A program made the translations under genes and the position numbers. Shown in pieces: positions 53,701 to 64,000 of a stretch of DNA of 64,000 nt (the stretch's first letter is position 1; every line of letters starts with the position of its first letter). The stretch is from Budorcas taxicolor (lineage: Eukaryota; Chordata; Mammalia; Artiodactyla; Bovidae), in the NCBI RefSeq assembly GCF_023091745.1, contig NC_068910.1, positions 43,821,272 through 43,885,271 on the forward strand. Direction: 5' to 3'. Under the pieces are notes generated by a model that worked only from the letters and a program-made list of their open reading frames with translations, was not told the DNA's origin and ran no database searches.

Positions 53701-56700
53701 GTGAGTAATGTGATCTGGTGGCACAGAAGTGTAGCAGGTGTTTCCTTTAAGGGGGCAGCTATAGCTCTTTGAAAATGGCAGCAAACCTACAGTTCTCACC
53801 CTGACCATAGTAGGCTGTGTAGGCCATGTGCTTTGGAGAGGGAATTGTTTTTCCAGGATACCTAATGACTGAACAGCTCTACCCTGTGATTCTGGCTGGT
53901 GAGAGTAGGGTTTTGATCCATTTGTGGTTTTCTCTTTGAGCATGGGAGGACCACTGGGACCTGAGGACACACGCATCATGATGTACACAAGCATCCTAAC
54001 ACTAGGCCTATCCTGCACTTTGAATGGTGAAGTTTCTAAAAATACATTGCTACAAATGATAGCTTTTTATTTTTATACCTTTTTTTCCTGACTCTGAAGC
54101 TAATACATGCAGAGACATGTAACCAAAAAAATAGAGTGTGCAGCTATTTTTAAATCTTGATTTTCTTAATAGTTAGCCAACAAATATTACTTGCCTGTTG
54201 TGACTCCAGCTGTGTGTCAGATGCTGTGAGAAAGGAATAAATAAGAATAAATGGACAGAGCCGCGTTTAAGAGGTTTTGAATTTTGTTGGAGAAATAAAG
54301 TCTTCCCTTGTGGCTCAGTCCATAAAGAGTCTGCCTGCAATGCAGGAGACCTGGGTTCGAGCCCTGGGCTGGGGAGATCCCCTGGAGAAGGAAATGGCAA
54401 CCCATTCCAGTATTCTTGCCTGGAGAATCCACTGGACAGAGGAGCTTGGTAGGCTACAGTCAGTAGGGTTGCAAAGAATCAGACACAACTGAGCGACTAA
54501 CACTTTCACTTTGGAGAAATAAGATCTTATGAGAAAGACAGTGTTGATTTTTGTAGGCTGAAGTTATGTGCAGTAAGAGTTTAAAGAAGTTGTTTGATAA
54601 CTGGCATTTGTTAGCGGTGGTCATGTATGCACACCGTTAAACACCCTGATGAGGACATGTGGCATTTTCAGTTACAGTCTGATGATAATGTACATATAAA
54701 TGCATTGTGGTTTCAAATTTGTCCAGCTGCCAGGTGCTTTCCCAGTATTTTGTTTGAACCAGTATGTATTTAATGGAATCTGAAATACGACTGAAGTTTC
54801 TAGAGTTCAACATGTTACATTTTCAGCAGTGCTTATCTGTGCAGGCCAGTAACACAGTGTTGCTCTTGGATTCTGACTCATCACCAGATTGACAGAGCTG
54901 GAACAGAACAGCCACCCAGGAAGGAACCCTCCCTCTCACCACCCTACCCCTTCATTTTGTCCATGACTTTTTTTTATGGGAAATGACAGGTTGTCAGTGA
55001 TAACATGCATGTTCATTCTGAATAGCCTTTGAGCTTCTAGAAACCAGGCTGAAAAGAGATTAGGTCCTGTTGGGCCTGGGAATTAGAAGCAGCAGCACTT
55101 GCAGATTAAACACACACACACACACACACCCCCACACCCCTGCCAAGAACATGTATTTGTATGGCTGAGTCCCTTCACTGTTCACGAGAAACTATCACAA
55201 CATCGTTAATTGGCTTACCCCAATACAGACTGGTTTTGGTGTTTAAAAAAAACAAACCCAATATTTAAAGGAAGAAAGAACAGTGTCCAGGATAGGCAAA
55301 TCCTTACAGAAGAGGGAGGATTATGTCCACGTGGCAAAGACCTCTCAGAGGTCCACTTTGAACTGACTTGAAGAAGAATGCTGAGACAGGCAGGATGAGT
55401 TAAGATTTGGACTTGATGAAATGAAAGTCGAGGCAAGAATCAGGGTGTGGGAGATTTCTTAAATTAGGTGCTGAACTACTTTTGCATAACATCTAGGGAA
55501 GAGTTGAAAAGGAGGATTGTGAGCTAAGTGTTAAATCACTGGGTGGGAGACTGTCTTGGAGAACAGATATTTAGAACTTCAGGAGTCAGGATTATTGAGT
55601 GATGACTGAACATCAGTGTTGGAGGAGGGTGGGAATAATTAGCGTGCCTGGAATGTTGAGAACAGTTGGAGGAAGAGTGGTCAAGTGATTTCTGTTAGAG
55701 AAGTTTTGTAGGGGAAAAGGTATCTTAGGGCAAGTCTAGGTTTCCTTTTGCGCGAGGTAGTAAAAGAGACTGGAAAAGTTAGAGGAAGAAAAAGAACTGT
55801 TTGCAGATGGAAGGCAGGCCCCACAGGGTTTTTGATACTGTCCAGGTTTTCTCTTGTTCCAGAAGGCCTGTGCAGGGACTGTTGGGTCATCAAGTGCCCC
55901 AAGAGCAGCAGCGTGGCAAGGCCTCCACGAGCTCAGCAACACCACACCTTCTCTCCTTCTAGGGTCTGCTGCTTCCTTGGCCTCTGCTTTTCTCCCCTAT
56001 TAAGATTATTTTCTTCCTCTTGTCATTTCCCCTCTCTTGAAAACTCTCGGTTTGCCGATTAATCATCAAGTGGCCATCTGCACAGCCTTGGTGTATCAGT
56101 TTTTTGTTTTCTATGGCTGCCATAACAGATTACCACAAAGGGAGTGGCGTAAACCACGTACGTTTATTATCTCAAGTCATGTGCATCTGAAGTCCAGCAG
56201 TGGTTTGCTGAGCTGAAATCAGTGTCAGCAGATTGCAGAGCCTCAGAGCCTTCAGCTGCCTTCAGCAGCCCAGAACCTCCCTCCTCAGCTGGAGGCTCTA
56301 GGAGAGGAGCTGATTCCTTGCCCATAGCTTGTGGGCAGAACTCATTGTCTTGCAGCTGTAAGAATAAGATCCGTATTTCATTGCTGGTAGTCAACTAAGG
56401 ACCACGCCCAGCTTCTAAAGGTCACTTGCATCCCTTGGGTCGTGGTCTCCTCCTTCCATCTTCAGAGCCTTCAATGACAGGTTGAGTCCTGCTCACGTCC
56501 CTTGTCCTTCCTCTGCCTTTCTTGTGCCTTTCATGTCTATGTTTATGGACTTGTGATTACATGGGGTCCATCTGGGTAATCCAGAATCTCAAGGTCCTTC
56601 ACCTCAGCCACGTTTGCAAAGTCCCTTTGCCTGTGAGATACGTATTTGTGGGTTCTGGGGATTAAAGTCTGGACATCTTGGCGGGGGGCAGTATTCTCTG

Positions 56701-57293
56701 CCTGTCACATTTGGTAGGAGGTTAAGCAGATCCTCCCTAAGCAGCTGTGTTCCTAAGATACTTCTCACCTTATCCTCCCACTGCCTTGCTTTCCCCACTC
56801 GCTTCCATTTGTGCCTTGCATGATACAGCATTCCTCCTCTTCATCTCAGGGGGCTGGCATGTGTCTGTGTCTGGAATGGCATTAATCCTGAACGTCTGTC
56901 TTCTTTTACCAGATATGTCTTGTCGCTCAAGACTCGCAACACTAAACGAGAAATTGACAGCTCTTGAACGGAGAATAGAGTACATAGAAGCCAGGGTGAG
57001 TATGCCGGGCACTGGGCGTCCTCATGAGGCAGGCGTGGCTCTGTGAGAGAGAATGCACATTCTCACTTGTTGCTGCAAAAACTTGGAAGCAGAAACAGGC
57101 TTAAAGAAGTTAGGTACCTTGCTTGAACTTACACCTGCTTTCTGGGACTCCGAAGCTGTCGCCTTTTTCTACCACTCCCCGGCTACCTAAGATATAAACA
57201 TTTAATAAAATTTTAGACCCTGTTAATGCTTTTGAATTTGTCTAATTGTCAGTTTTCCTTTGACAGGTGACAAAAGGTGAAACCCTCACCTAG
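50612..57293 (+). CDS. BRK1: BRK1 (HSPC300), WAVE/SCAR complex subunit, complete
   Basis: Smallest subunit of the pentameric WAVE regulatory complex (WASF, CYFIP, NCKAP1, ABI, BRK1), which controls Arp2/3-driven actin branching under Rac in the cytoplasm and at the leading edge. Coding exons are 50612-50729, 56913-56995 and 57267-57293, totalling 228 nt, that is 75 codons plus TAG. The protein starts [20 protein letters not shown] and its second half ([20 protein letters not shown]) is a heptad coiled coil, as expected for a partner in the WAVE trimeric helical bundle. It appears identical to the human protein. The ATG has a GCAGCC context and is the first in the CpG promoter transcript region. 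Confidence 0.97.
52258..52426 (-). mobile_element. CHR-type tRNA SINE
   Basis: Reverse-complement copy ending ACCACCAGGGAAGTCC with TATTTATTTATTTGGCTGTG start. BRK1 intron 1. Confidence 0.82.
52670..52971 (+). mobile_element. Bov-tA type SINE with 12-bp target duplication
   Basis: Sense element flanked by exact AATCATATTAAT at 52658-52669 and 52972-52983. Its first unit is 5' truncated. In BRK1 intron 1. Confidence 0.9.
54299..54510 (+). mobile_element. Bov-tA SINE with 12-bp target duplication
   Basis: Sense element flanked by exact TTGGAGAAATAA at 54287-54298 and 54511-54522. In BRK1 intron 1. Confidence 0.9.
55110..55140. repeat. (AC)n microsatellite
   Basis: AC run followed by C-rich sequence, BRK1 intron 1. 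Confidence 0.85.
56095..56700 (-). repeat. Old interspersed repeat upstream of BRK1 exon 2
   Basis: CATAACAGATTACCACAAAG, TTCTAAAGGTCACTTGCATC, TGTGATTACATGGGGTCCAT and TTTGCAAAGTCCCTTTGCC are in the order of a common old mammalian repeat whose family I cannot name with certainty. It ends about 210 bp before BRK1 exon 2. Confidence 0.6.
56913..56995 (+). CDS. BRK1: BRK1 exon 2
   Basis: CTTTTACCAG acceptor, GTGAGT donor, 83 nt. Completes the split aspartate and continues [20 protein letters not shown] to IEYIEAR. Confidence 0.96.
57267..57293 (+). CDS. BRK1: BRK1 exon 3 coding part
   Basis: TTTGACAG acceptor, then VTKGETLT and TAG. Only 27 coding nt; the rest of the exon is 3' UTR. Confidence 0.95.
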   Translation: MTKGETLT

Positions 57294-57610
57294 GACTGTG
57301 CCATGCTGCTGCTGGGAAGTGTGCTCTTACAGCAGGCAGCCTCTCGTGGGAAAGGCCCCAGCAGCCTTCAACTCCTTCCTCTCTCCTTAAAGAACAACAG
57401 GGCTTATTCTTGTTTTTCTTTTTTTCAAAAGTGTGGCCTTTGGGCTCTGCTATGCACACCCAGAAGTGTGATGTGGCGTGTGGGGAGGAGTCCGGGGACC
57501 TCTTGGAAACATTGTTAGGCATTTTACCTCTTCAGGAACGTTCTGTAGAAGTACATGTCAACACTTTTGAGGCACTGAGAGCCAAAAGCCTGGGACTCTG
57601 TCAAGGTCCT

Positions 57611-57614
<4 letters not shown>

Positions 57615-57658
<44 letters not shown>

Positions 57659-57669
57659 CTCTCTCTCTC
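57615..57669. repeat. (CT)n microsatellite in BRK1 3' UTR
   Basis: Around 25 CT units, interrupted twice by TTT. Confidence 0.92.
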
Positions 57670-57928
57670 AGTCTTTCCTTATAGCTCTCATTGCCTGTGC
57701 ATTGATTCTATAAACAGTGCTTGTCTTCTTCCCACCTTTGGCTGGGGGTGGGAAGCAGTCCTGGCTGAGATGCCCTGGTGAGGTGGCTGCCAGAGAATGT
57801 TGTTGCTAACCCACCAGTTTCTTGTCCTTTTGGGGAGGTCAAGGCCAGGCCCCCACTTGGCTTGAAAAGGGACATTTTCAGAGTTTTCTGTCTGTCACTT
57901 GGGGTTTCTTTACCTCTCATATTTCCCT

Positions 57929-57934
57929 AATAAA
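57929..57934 (+). promoter_or_regulatory. BRK1: BRK1 polyadenylation signal AATAAA
   Basis: First canonical AATAAA after the BRK1 stop codon, 636 nt downstream. Confidence 0.75.
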
Positions 57935-58439
57935 CTCCTCAACTTTATCTGTCTGCTGTGATTGTGGTGGGGAGAGGAGCTAGAGACGGGGTGCACCTCT
58001 TCCACAGAAATCTGATGTGTGGGATTCTTAATCTAACAAAACTTTCAGATGTAGCCGTTTGATCAAAGCCTAGGTGGCTTGCAAGCTGGAGCCCCCATAT
58101 TTGGACTTTGAGCTCATTCATCCTGGGAATCCTTTGGTCATTCAGCAGACATTTACCAAGTACTTACTATGTAGGGACTTTATGCTCCAATAAAATATAC
58201 AGTGTTGAATCAGGTGTGATGCTTACCGTGTATTGAAATACCAGCATCTACACAGTTTAACTATAATCCATGGCAGACTATGAGTTTTATTAGGTACAAG
58301 CAAAATGTCTACTTTTAGAAAGGAAGTCATTTAAACAGAAGTGTCTAAACTTTTCATTCTAGCATCAAAGCCTACTGTAAACTTGTGCCAACCCACTAGG
58401 CTTAACCCCCTTTAAGAATTTTCCTTTTAGTCACATAGA

Positions 58440-58720
58440 AGTTATTTCCCTATTCAGATCTTATTTGCCACTGAAGGTCTAGCTTAAGGCAAACCTCCTC
58501 CATAAAGTTTTCCTGTCTCCCTTTTCACTGAGTGCTGCACTGTTGCTTTTTCGCAGTCCCTCCCAGCCTGCCAGGCTAACACCATTTCAGCCCTGAGTTT
58601 GATCTTTGACTTAGCGTCTGCGTCTTACAGTATATATGAGCACCTTAGTCTTGTATTGTCCAGCTGGGTACTTTGCAGAAGGCAGGCAGTCAGTAAATAG
58701 CAATTGAAAGCTGCAAGCAC
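58440..58720 (+). repeat. L2-like LINE fragment
   Basis: CCATAAAGTTTTCCTGTCTC and GCAGAAGGCAGGCAGTCAGT fit a diverged L2 3' end downstream of BRK1. Confidence 0.5.
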
Positions 58721-59329
58721 ACATCTGTGCTTAGATCCTTGTTTAGACCTTTGGAAGACCATCTGAAGTAGGACCTTCTTTTAAAAAGGTGATGCTACAA
58801 TGGAGGCAAGACTGTTGTCCTTTACTTTGGTAACAGCTGTTTTTGAACATTATTGAGCTCATCTGATATGCTTGTAACAATTGCTTGAGATTGTTATTCC
58901 TAATATCTTCCCTGTCCTTTCTGGGATAAAAAAGTTACTATTCCTAAAGTTCAGATTTTAGATTATCTGGTGCTCTGCAGTCAGTTTAACAGATACTTAT
59001 TTAATTCCTACTATATTCAGTGACTATAATGAGATAGTAATAGAGGCAAAAATGATGGTAATCTTCCTTAGATGACATGTGAAAATGATAATTTTTTATG
59101 GTGCTATAGACATTCTTTAATGATATTAAAGTAATATTTCTAAAATAGTGCCCTAAATAATATGATGTTGCTAATGGTAAGCTACTGGTTGTAGGGAAAA
59201 CAACTGGTATGGGAACCAGTGAGCCCAGCCTCCTCTAGTAGAGGTAACTGCTCCATCTTACCTGATCCTTTGAGGTGTCAGAGTGCTTTCCTGTGTAATC
59301 ACACCCTTTATATATTGAGCCTCAGCTCA

Positions 59330-59440
59330 CCCAGGGATATATAACTAGCATTATCTATAATTTATTGAGTACTACCATGTGTTAGATGTGCTAAGTGCTA
59401 TGTGTACTTTGTCTTTAATCCTCAAGCCCTAACAAGTAGG
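59330..59440 (-). repeat. MIR SINE fragment
   Basis: TATTGAGTACTACCATGTGT and CTTTAATCCTCAAGCCCTAA; a short MIR piece downstream of BRK1. Confidence 0.55.
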
Positions 59441-59461
59441 CTTTCTTCATGAAAATTTTTT

Positions 59462-59652
59462 TTTAAGATTTTTTTTTTAATGTGGACCATTTTTTAAGTC
59501 TCTATTGAATATGTTAAAATACTGCTTCTATTTTATGTTTTGGTTTTTTGGCTGTAAGGCTTGTGGGATCTAAGCTTCCCTGCCAGGGATCAAACCTGCA
59601 ACCCCTGCACTAGAAGGCAAAGTCTTAACCCCTGGACTACCAGGGGGGTCCC
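59462..59652 (-). mobile_element. CHR-type tRNA SINE
   Basis: Reverse-complement copy ending GGACTACCAGGGGGGTCC, with GATCAAACCTGCAACCCCTG. Between BRK1 and VHL. Confidence 0.8.
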
Positions 59653-60469
59653 TCCATGCACTTCTTTAGAGAGGCTAAAACTTGTGCCAAGTCATACAGA
59701 GTAAGTAAAGGTGCTAGAATATGGACCTAGACGTATCTGTCTCAGATTCTACTTGTGAATCTGGTAAATCTAAAACCAGATCTAAAACTTACTTTCTCGT
59801 TCCTAGTTCATTGCTGTTAAATAATTTTTAAGCTGCTACGCACCCATGTTAGTTTTACCTGCCTTTTCACTGTCCTTCCTTTGGTAAAGAAGACTTCATG
59901 GGTTTTCCTGGCTCTGTCTAGCAAATGCTGCTCACATTGATGTCTATATTGTTTCAGTTCTTCCAGCTTCCTTTCTCTGAAGGCTTGTGTCTTGTCTTTT
60001 CCGGAAGTCTTGCCTAAGGAATTTTATCAACTCTGACACTTTCCCTAGCTATCTGTGGGTTTCCTTCTGAAAGACCGTATTTGGTCAGGCTCCAGAAATT
60101 GGGATATTATTCTCAGGTTATACACATCTTTGCACATAGGTCATTTCAGCCCATAAATAGTGTTACCCTAAACCACCATTTATTTTGTCCCCAATGTGTC
60201 CCTTCAACTTAACATAGAGTTCTGATACCTTTTACTCTCACTGATGATGATAAAGTTATGGTTTGCATTTTAACACTTAAGTCACTCAGGTCTTTAAACA
60301 TAAAATGTTTTATCCTTTTATAACAAAATTAAGATGTTGATAGGCTAGCTGCTTTGATTTGACAGGAGTTCAGAGAGGTTAACTGTTAATATTGTACCCA
60401 GCTTTTCTGAATCAAGATTGTTCTCAGTCATATCATCATCATGAACAAAATTGTTCCGGATAAAAGAAC

Positions 60470-61320
60470 TATCAAAACTCAGCAGCTAAGAAAACAAGCT
60501 AATAAGGAAATGGACAAAAGATTTGAACTGATAACTTCAAAGACAAAAGGATGACAAGGTCATGAAAGATCTTCAACATTGTTAGTCATTGGGAAAATAT
60601 AAATTGAAGCCTCAGCCAGATACTACCATATGAACTCTATCAGAATGGCTGGCTGATAAGATTTTTCAAAATGCACAAAATCCTGATAATAGTGCAGGCA
60701 AGGATGTGGAGCGACTGGAACACTCATACATTGCTGGTAGGAATGCAAAATTATATAACCCACTGTGGGAAAACAGTTGAACAATTTCTCACGAAGTTAA
60801 GCATGCATTGACTGTGTCTCAGGAGCCTCATCTGTAGATGATTCTCACCTAAGAGAAGTGAAAACTTAACGGACACACACATAAAACCTGTATGCAAATG
60901 CTTATAGCTTTATTCATGATTGCTCAGTGTCCCTTACCTGGTGAGTGTATTGTGGAGTACCACTTGGCGATGGAAAGGAATAAACTTGATAGGTTGTACA
61001 ATATTGATGAATCTCAAGCATACTAAGTGAAAAGCCAGACTCAGAATTCTACATGCTGTGTGGTCCCATTATATGACAGTCTGGAAAATTATAGAGATGG
61101 AAGAAAGATAAGACTTAAGCCTGGGGGTAGGGTTTGATTACACTCATTTTTGGGGGGTGGGAGAGGGTGGATTATTCTGTACTTTGATTGTCCTGATGGT
61201 TACATGACTATCTGTCTTATCAAAACACAGCTCTATACACCAAAAAGAGTGAACTCTACCATATGGAAATTTAAAATAAATTTAGGGGGGAAAAATAGCC
61301 TGGTTAGACACATCAAACTC
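60470..61320 (+). mobile_element. L1 3' part, sense, degraded
   Basis: GGAAATGGACAAAAGATTTG, GCAAGGATGTGGAGCGACTG and AATTATATAACCCACTGTGG follow the order of an old L1 3' region. Between BRK1 and VHL. Confidence 0.75.
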
Positions 61321-61502
61321 ATGGTAGCTATTGCCTCTGATGAAGGAGGGGAAACAGGGTGGAACTTAAAGGAATTTTGGCCTTATCATTTATGTTGTCT
61401 TAACTTTAAAAAGTAAATATGACAATGTACTGTTAATTTTATATGGTGAGATTATCAGTGTTTGGTTTATTACTCTATACTTTTTAATTGGTCAAATATT
61501 GT

Positions 61503-61702
61503 TTAGTTGCTAAGTTGTATCCAACTTTTTTGGGGACCCCATGGACAATATAGCCCAACAGGCTCCTCTGTCCATGGAATTTCCCAGGCAAAAATACTGG
61601 AATGGGTTGCCATTTCCATCTCCAGGAGATCTTCCCAACCCAAGGATCAAACCTGTATCTTCTGCTTGGCAGGTGGATTCTTTAATTCTGCCACCAGGGA
61701 AG
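61503..61702 (-). mobile_element. Bov-tA SINE
   Basis: Reverse-complement tRNA-headed SINE ending GCCACCAGGGAAGC; diverged. Between BRK1 and VHL. Confidence 0.82.
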
Positions 61703-62077
61703 CAAAAACAAGGCAAAATATATATTAAAAAAATTTTGAAAAGGCTGAGAAGTAGAAGAAAAAAAAACCACTAGTTGTTTTGAAAAACGGGTACGTTTTC
61801 TTTTTCTCTCTGTTTGGCATAGTGTAAAATGTACTCCAAGAACAACATAGCCTGTAGCTTGGGCTTAGAATACCCCAAATACATTTTCTTTCCTCTTAAA
61901 CATGTAAACGTTTGCAATGATACAATGTCAGTGTTAAGGTCTGTGTTTGTTTAATAACTTGTTTTAACTTATTTCCTCTGTATTCTTTTATGGTAAATGA
62001 TAAAGAATTTCCATTGATGGTGGTGATATAAAATTTCCTCTCAGATGTGTTCAATTGGGTATGCCTAGAAAAACTTT

Positions 62078-62348
62078 TGGAGAAGGCAATGACACCCCAC
62101 TCCAGTACTCTTGCCTGGAAAATCCTATGGATGGAGGAGCTTGGTAGGCTGCAGTCCACGGGGTCGCTGAGTCAGACACGACTGAGCGACTTCACTTTGA
62201 CTTTTCACTTTCATGCATTGGAGAAGGAAATGACAACCCACTCCAGTGTTCTTGCCTGGAGAATCCCAGGGACGGGGGAGCCTGGTGGGCTGCCGTCTAT
62301 GGGGTCGCACAGAGTCGGACACGACTGAAGCGACTTAGCAGAAGCAGC
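62078..62348 (+). mobile_element. Bov-A dimer SINE with 11-bp target duplication
   Basis: Two Bov-A monomers, each with GGAGAAGG..CACTCCAGT and the GACACGACTGA tail, flanked by AGAAAAACTTT at 62067-62077 and 62349-62359. Inserted about 350 bp upstream of the VHL promoter. Confidence 0.9.
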
Positions 62349-62699
62349 AGAAAAACTTTGAAAGGAAATACAAAAAGCTGATGATACTTATTGCCTCCAG
62401 GGATTCTTTTGAGGTGGTTGGGGGAACTAGGATGAAAGGGAAAATTTCACTTTATCCTACTTTTCTGTACAAGACTCAAATTTTGTGATCCAAAAGAGAC
62501 AAAACAACTTGATTAATAAAATTAGTAAATAGCGCAGATGATAGGGAGAATATGGCAAAAACCATGACGGTCTTAAGGCAATGAATGAAGCTAAAGAAAT
62601 GCTGTGTGAAAAACCTATGGGAGGCACAAGAATCTAACGCTCAGAGGAAACCCTGGGGCAAAATGGCCTAGCGCTACCCTCCACCTCAGAGAAGGATAG

Positions 62700-62899
62700 T
62701 CTAGTCCCCTAAGGTTAGGTGATACATCTGCGCATGCGCACCGCCTCTAGCCGGCCGTCTTCAGGGTGTAATCCATCCTCCACCGGGAGCGCGCGAAAGC
62801 CTCACGTACGCCTGCGCGGGGACGCGCACGCACCTCCCGCCCCGCCCCGCGCGGCCGGCGAATCCCGCGAGGCCCGGGTAGTCTAGGCTCTCGGAGGTA
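62700..62899 (+). promoter_or_regulatory. VHL: VHL CpG promoter and 5' UTR
   Basis: CpG-rich, TATA-less sequence upstream of the VHL ATG. A palindromic NRF1 motif TGCGCATGCGCA is at 62729-62740 and stacked GC boxes (CCCGCCCCGCCCCGC) at 62836-62850. The start of transcription is not defined. Confidence 0.7.
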
Positions 62900-63164
62900 A
62901 TGCCCCGGAAGGCGGGGGACGCGGAAGAGGCTGAGGCCGGCGCTGAGGGGGCCAGTGCAGAGAAACCCGGCGCCGAGCGGGAGATGGAGGCCGGGCGGCT
63001 GCGGCCGGTGCTGCGTTCCGTGAACACGCGCGAGCCGTCCCAGGTCATCTTCTGCAACCGCAGCCCGCGCGTGGTGCTGCCCGTGTGGCTCAACTTCGAT
63101 GGCGAGCCCCAGCCTTACCCGACGCTGCCCCCAGGCACGGGCCGCCGCATCCACAGCTACCGAG
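62900..63164 (+). CDS. VHL: VHL exon 1 (partial gene; exons 2-3 outside)
   Basis: Von Hippel-Lindau protein, substrate receptor of the CUL2-elongin B/C ubiquitin ligase that binds prolyl-hydroxylated HIF-alpha. The frame starts [20 protein letters not shown] and runs 88 codons plus one base to CGAG|GTAGGC, the same junction as human exon 1. From the internal Met (62984, codon 29, equivalent to human Met54) it reads [20 protein letters not shown], then the beta domain with the hydroxyproline-contacting residues equivalent to human Y98 (63116-63118), H110 and S111. Only two differences from human were noticed after the internal Met. The acidic N-terminal pentamer repeats of human are largely absent, so this exon is 25 codons shorter. 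Exons 2 and 3 lie to the right of the window. Confidence 0.96.
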
Positions 63165-64000
63165 GTAGGCGGGCCGGGGTCGCCCTGTCGCGCCCGGCCG
63201 CGCCGCCCCCTTGAGCTGAGCGCAGCGAGCCGCGCTCTAGGCCTGAGATTCACGGTGACAGTGGCGCGGTCTCACCGAATCCCCCTGCCCCATTCGGGGG
63301 AGGCAGCTGCTGTTGTCATTTTTATTCCCATTTTACACTCGAGGAACTGAGGCCCCAAGAGAGGTTGTGACAGATTCAAGTTGACGCAACTAGTAAGTGC
63401 CAGAGTATCTTTCTGAGAATGAGTAATTTGCACTTGAAGATCAACCCCACGTGTATTCCATCCCTCACGCCCATTTGTTCAGTTTGTGATTAGGAGAATC
63501 CCACATTCTCCGGTCCGCACCGGGTCCCTGCCTTCATGGAGAAGTGTCTCTTCTGCCCATTAGAAGAGACAAATGCATAAATAGATAAGAACAAGCCAGT
63601 GTCATAATTGCTGCAGTAGGAACGGAGCACAGCATTGCACCTGCTCAGGGAAAGAGAAGGGGGTGTGCTTTCAGTTAGGGAAGCTTCCCAGAAAAGAAGG
63701 AGAATCCTGGAAGATGCATGGAATCTGACCAACCCAAGAGAAGTTGAGAGCTGTAGACAGACAGAACCGCATGGCCTGACACCCGGAACCGGGGAGAGGG
63801 TATGGAATGGGAGAGGAAGTCTGAAAGATGATTTTACCCCTAGGAAAATGGGGGCCATTGGAGATTATTAAAGGATTATTAAATGCCATGTCAATGGCAT
63901 TGCCTGATTTAATACTAAAAAGATTCCCCAGGATGCAAGGTGATTTGGAAGGGGAAGACTACTGGTAAGAGTTAGAAAACTTAAAAAAAAAAAAAAAAAG
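63165..64000 (+). other. VHL: VHL intron 1 (5' part)
   Basis: Starts at GTAGGC. It holds a MIR remnant near 63300-63410, then sequence without recognised features, and an A-rich run at 63983-63999 that reaches the window edge, possibly the tail of a retroposed element. Confidence 0.8.
63300..63410 (-). repeat. MIR SINE fragment
   Basis: TTCCCATTTTACACTCGAGG and CAACTAGTAAGTGCCAGAGT in VHL intron 1. Confidence 0.6.

Larger units (their letters stand above)
50730..56912 (+). other. BRK1: BRK1 intron 1
   Basis: About 6.2 kb with no embedded gene recognised. It contains a CHR SINE (52258-52426), two Bov-tA type SINEs with target duplications (52670-52971 and 54299-54510), an (AC)n tract near 55111 and an old repeat at 56095-56700. 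Stretches 53000-54250 and 54530-56090 show nothing recognisable. Confidence 0.8.
57294..57950 (+). other. BRK1: BRK1 3' UTR with AATAAA
   Basis: About 650 nt ending after AATAAA at 57929-57934. It contains a (CT)n tract at 57615-57669. A second AATAAA at 58189-58194 could give a longer form. Confidence 0.75.
57951..62699. other. Intergenic BRK1-VHL
   Basis: About 4.7 kb without a gene. It contains L2-like, MIR, CHR, L1, Bov-tA and Bov-A dimer elements, listed separately. The stretches 58730-59330 and 59660-60460 show nothing recognisable. Confidence 0.7.

Noticed and set aside
58189..58194. AATAAA as the main BRK1 polyadenylation signal
   Set aside because: An earlier canonical signal at 57929 is better placed. 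This one could serve a longer form, but nothing in the sequence favours it.
62747..63253. 168-codon minus-strand frame over VHL exon 1
   Set aside because: It is the antisense shadow of a CpG-rich coding exon, with Arg/Pro/Ala composition and no independent support.

Overview
This is nuclear DNA from a ruminant, probably cattle or a close relative. Genes are split by GT-AG introns. The repeats are ruminant-specific: BovB (RTE) LINE fragments, Bov-tA/Bov-A SINEs with intact target-site duplications, and CHR-type tRNA-derived SINEs, over an older background of L1, L2, MIR and MER5. Gene order and orientation match mammalian 3p25.3-type synteny: FANCD2 (+), FANCD2OS (-), BRK1 (+), VHL (+). Species was not determined; comparisons to human proteins are from memory, not from a search.

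Positions 1-44450: the 3' three quarters of FANCD2. I could place 38 coding exons, corresponding to human exons 7-44. They total 3918 nt, or 1305 codons plus stop, with every junction in phase. The gene enters from the left edge in intron 6; the first exons, with the N-terminus, are outside. The monoubiquitination lysine (human K561) is encoded in exon 19. Introns are filled with SINE and LINE insertions, none of which breaks an exon.

Positions 44450-48500: FANCD2OS on the minus strand, tail to tail with FANCD2. Its 178-codon reading frame sits in one exon behind a clear acceptor. A likely noncoding first exon lies in a CpG island near 48.4 kb. Positions 50.3-57.95 kb: BRK1, complete, three coding exons for 75 residues of the WAVE-complex subunit, with a CpG promoter carrying three NRF1-like sites. 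Positions 57.95-62.7 kb: intergenic, mostly L2, L1, CHR and Bov-tA remnants. Positions 62.7-64 kb: the CpG promoter and exon 1 of VHL; exons 2 and 3 are outside.

The genes have separate jobs: interstrand crosslink repair (FANCD2), an uncharacterised product (FANCD2OS), actin nucleation control (BRK1) and HIF-alpha ubiquitination (VHL). I see no novel multi-gene system. The points most worth a second look are a candidate poison exon in FANCD2 intron 39, near-identical direct repeats flanking exon 17, a cysteine replacing the last aromatic residue of the reported FANCD2 PCNA-binding motif, changes in the FANCD2 C-terminal motifs, and the tail-to-tail arrangement of FANCD2 and FANCD2OS.
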